This document shows positions 63,097-64,000 of a stretch of 64,000 nucleotides of DNA, piece after piece. The notes under the pieces are model-generated. The model had not been told where the DNA came from, made no database searches, and saw only the letters and a program-made list of their open reading frames with translations. Position 1 is the first letter of the stretch. Every line of letters begins with the position of its first letter. Source of the stretch: Clostridium sp. Lineage in GTDB: Bacteria; Bacillota_I; Bacilli_A; RF39; UBA660. The translations under genes were made by a program, and so were the position numbers. The stretch spans positions 372,001-436,000 of the forward strand of contig CP091739.1 in NCBI GenBank assembly GCA_022010095.1, given 5' to 3'.

Positions 63097-64000
63097 CTAG
63101 CGAGCTTTATAGCATGTCAAGTTATTATTACTACCACTATAATTACTCCATCCATTAGGGCAATAGTATTCATCTCCACAATATGCACAAGTAGTGGTTG
63201 TTCCCGTACAATATTTTGGTCCATAGTTACAATCAGGACATATCCAACAAGCATCTAAACAATCCTGTTTATTTTGACCACTAAACGCTTGACAATAATC
63301 AGTACAATTCATCGTTCCACATTTATACTCATAATCTTCTTCATAACATGGTGGGCATGAATAACTACCAGCTCTTACACTACGACTTGTAATACAAATA
63401 TAACCTCTACTTGAATCATATTTTAAAGTACCAACTGGGCAATAATATTTAGGTGTTGCATTAACATCACAAGTTGTATCATTTGTAATATTGCTTACTA
63501 TTAGAGAATTACCTGATATTGTACCTTTAGCTCCATTGTTACATACCACACTTGAACTAATAAATTCATAATTGTTATTAGGTGTTAAATTGAATAATGC
63601 ATTATCAAAAATGATTAACTATAACAGAATTTGGATTACTACTACCATTTGTTACATTAACAGCAACATTATATTTTTTTAATTTCCCATTTAGCATAAA
63701 CAGTTGTATCATTGGTTATTTCTACAGTATCATTTGCTTTTAATTTCATTGATATAACTATCTTCAAAATACCAACCTTTAAAAATTATACCCAGTTTTA
63801 GTAGGAACAGGTAAATCACCATATTTTTCTCTAAAAACAGTTACCTTCTTACTACTAGGATTTACATTGCCTCCCATAGGATTAAAGTTTAAATTAAAAA
63901 GTATAATCACTAACAAACTCCCAAGGATTATTACGAGTACCTTCACCTTTTAACTTTAATAAAATATCTTACATATTCAGTAATTCTTGATTCATAGTTA
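63097..64000 (-). CDS. Second secreted Cys-rich adhesin-like protein (N-terminus outside window)
   Basis: About 300 C-terminal residues visible. The window edge has ITEYVRYFIKVKGEGT and NNPWEFVSDY, the same module as the other ITRFN-type proteins. Then an InlB-type repeat (PTKTGYNFKGWYFEDSYINE, TVYAKWEIKKYNVAV), SGNSLIVSNITNDTTCDVN, and a Cys-rich end with about 20 Cys: YYCPVGTLKYDSSRGYICI, SCPPCYEEDYEYKCGTMNC, CLDACWICPDCNYGPKYC, CAYCGDEYYCPNGW. No anchor motif. Four or more run errors. Confidence 0.7.

Overview
The window looks like a chromosomal segment of an uncultured, very AT-rich, spore-forming Bacillota (class Bacilli, probably a gut lineage). The evidence is the base composition, strong Shine-Dalgarno sites and near-consensus sigma-A promoters, together with a sporulation gene set: sirA, gerE, spoIIIAH, a gerM-like gene, a ylbD-like gene, and Spo0A boxes in front of sirA and of a sensor kinase. 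TGG is used for Trp and TGA as a stop, so the code is the standard bacterial one. No rRNA, CRISPR array, transposase or integrase was recognised.

A property of the sequence affects every call. Most genes, including essential ones (tyrS, rsmH, murG, efp, ftsI-type PBP), are broken by one-base length changes confined to A or T runs of about 4-8. Structural RNAs, promoters and short genes without such runs are intact. Uncorrected long-read homopolymer error is the likely cause. I therefore give whole-gene spans with the frames mentally rejoined and do not call these pseudogenes.

Layout. 0.1-5 kb: operon of a radical SAM/SPASM enzyme with a small Gly/Ser/Tyr/Asn-rich partner, flanked by zinc-ribbon membrane proteins. 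5-9 kb: hypotheticals, an Xre-type regulator, tRNA-Thr, tRNA-Gln, an ART-like/P-loop protein and tmRNA. 9-12 kb (plus strand): phosphatidyltransferase, two apparently catalytically dead membrane proteins, and a Spo0A-box-controlled histidine kinase. 12-21 kb (minus): CxxC protein, giant hypothetical, degenerate phosphoesterase, CPBP protease, T-box-dut-tyrS, Fic, and rpmG-efp. 21-23.5 kb (plus): SDR and methionine-gamma-lyase-family enzyme. 23.4-29 kb (minus): nfo, four pseudopilins, ylbD/ylbE, murG-ftsQ. 29-32.4 kb: two acyltransferases around an acyl-CoA ligase. 32.5-40 kb: surface proteins (DUF6273-type, InlB-repeat), a lipoprotein and an HExxH protein. 40-45.4 kb: putative type I toxin-antitoxin, yneF, sirA, and the mraZ-rsmH-ftsL-pbp cell-wall cluster with MraZ boxes. 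45.5-50.6 kb: ABC exporter pair and hemW. 50.7-53.2 kb: four tandem paralogues of an uncharacterised family. 53.3-54.5 kb: third DUF6273-type protein. 54.8-57.8 kb: a 3-kb island bounded by a 3' fragment and an intact copy of tRNA-Arg, carrying an orphan Rhs C-terminus and candidate immunity genes. 57.9-60 kb: gerM, gerE, spoIIIAH. 60-64 kb: duplicated cassettes of lipoprotein plus giant Cys-rich adhesin, the last cut by the window end.

The candidates most worth following are the radical SAM operon, the tRNA-Arg island with its Rhs module, the type I toxin-antitoxin locus, the double control of sirA (Spo0A box plus start-site hairpin), and the repeated surface-protein families.
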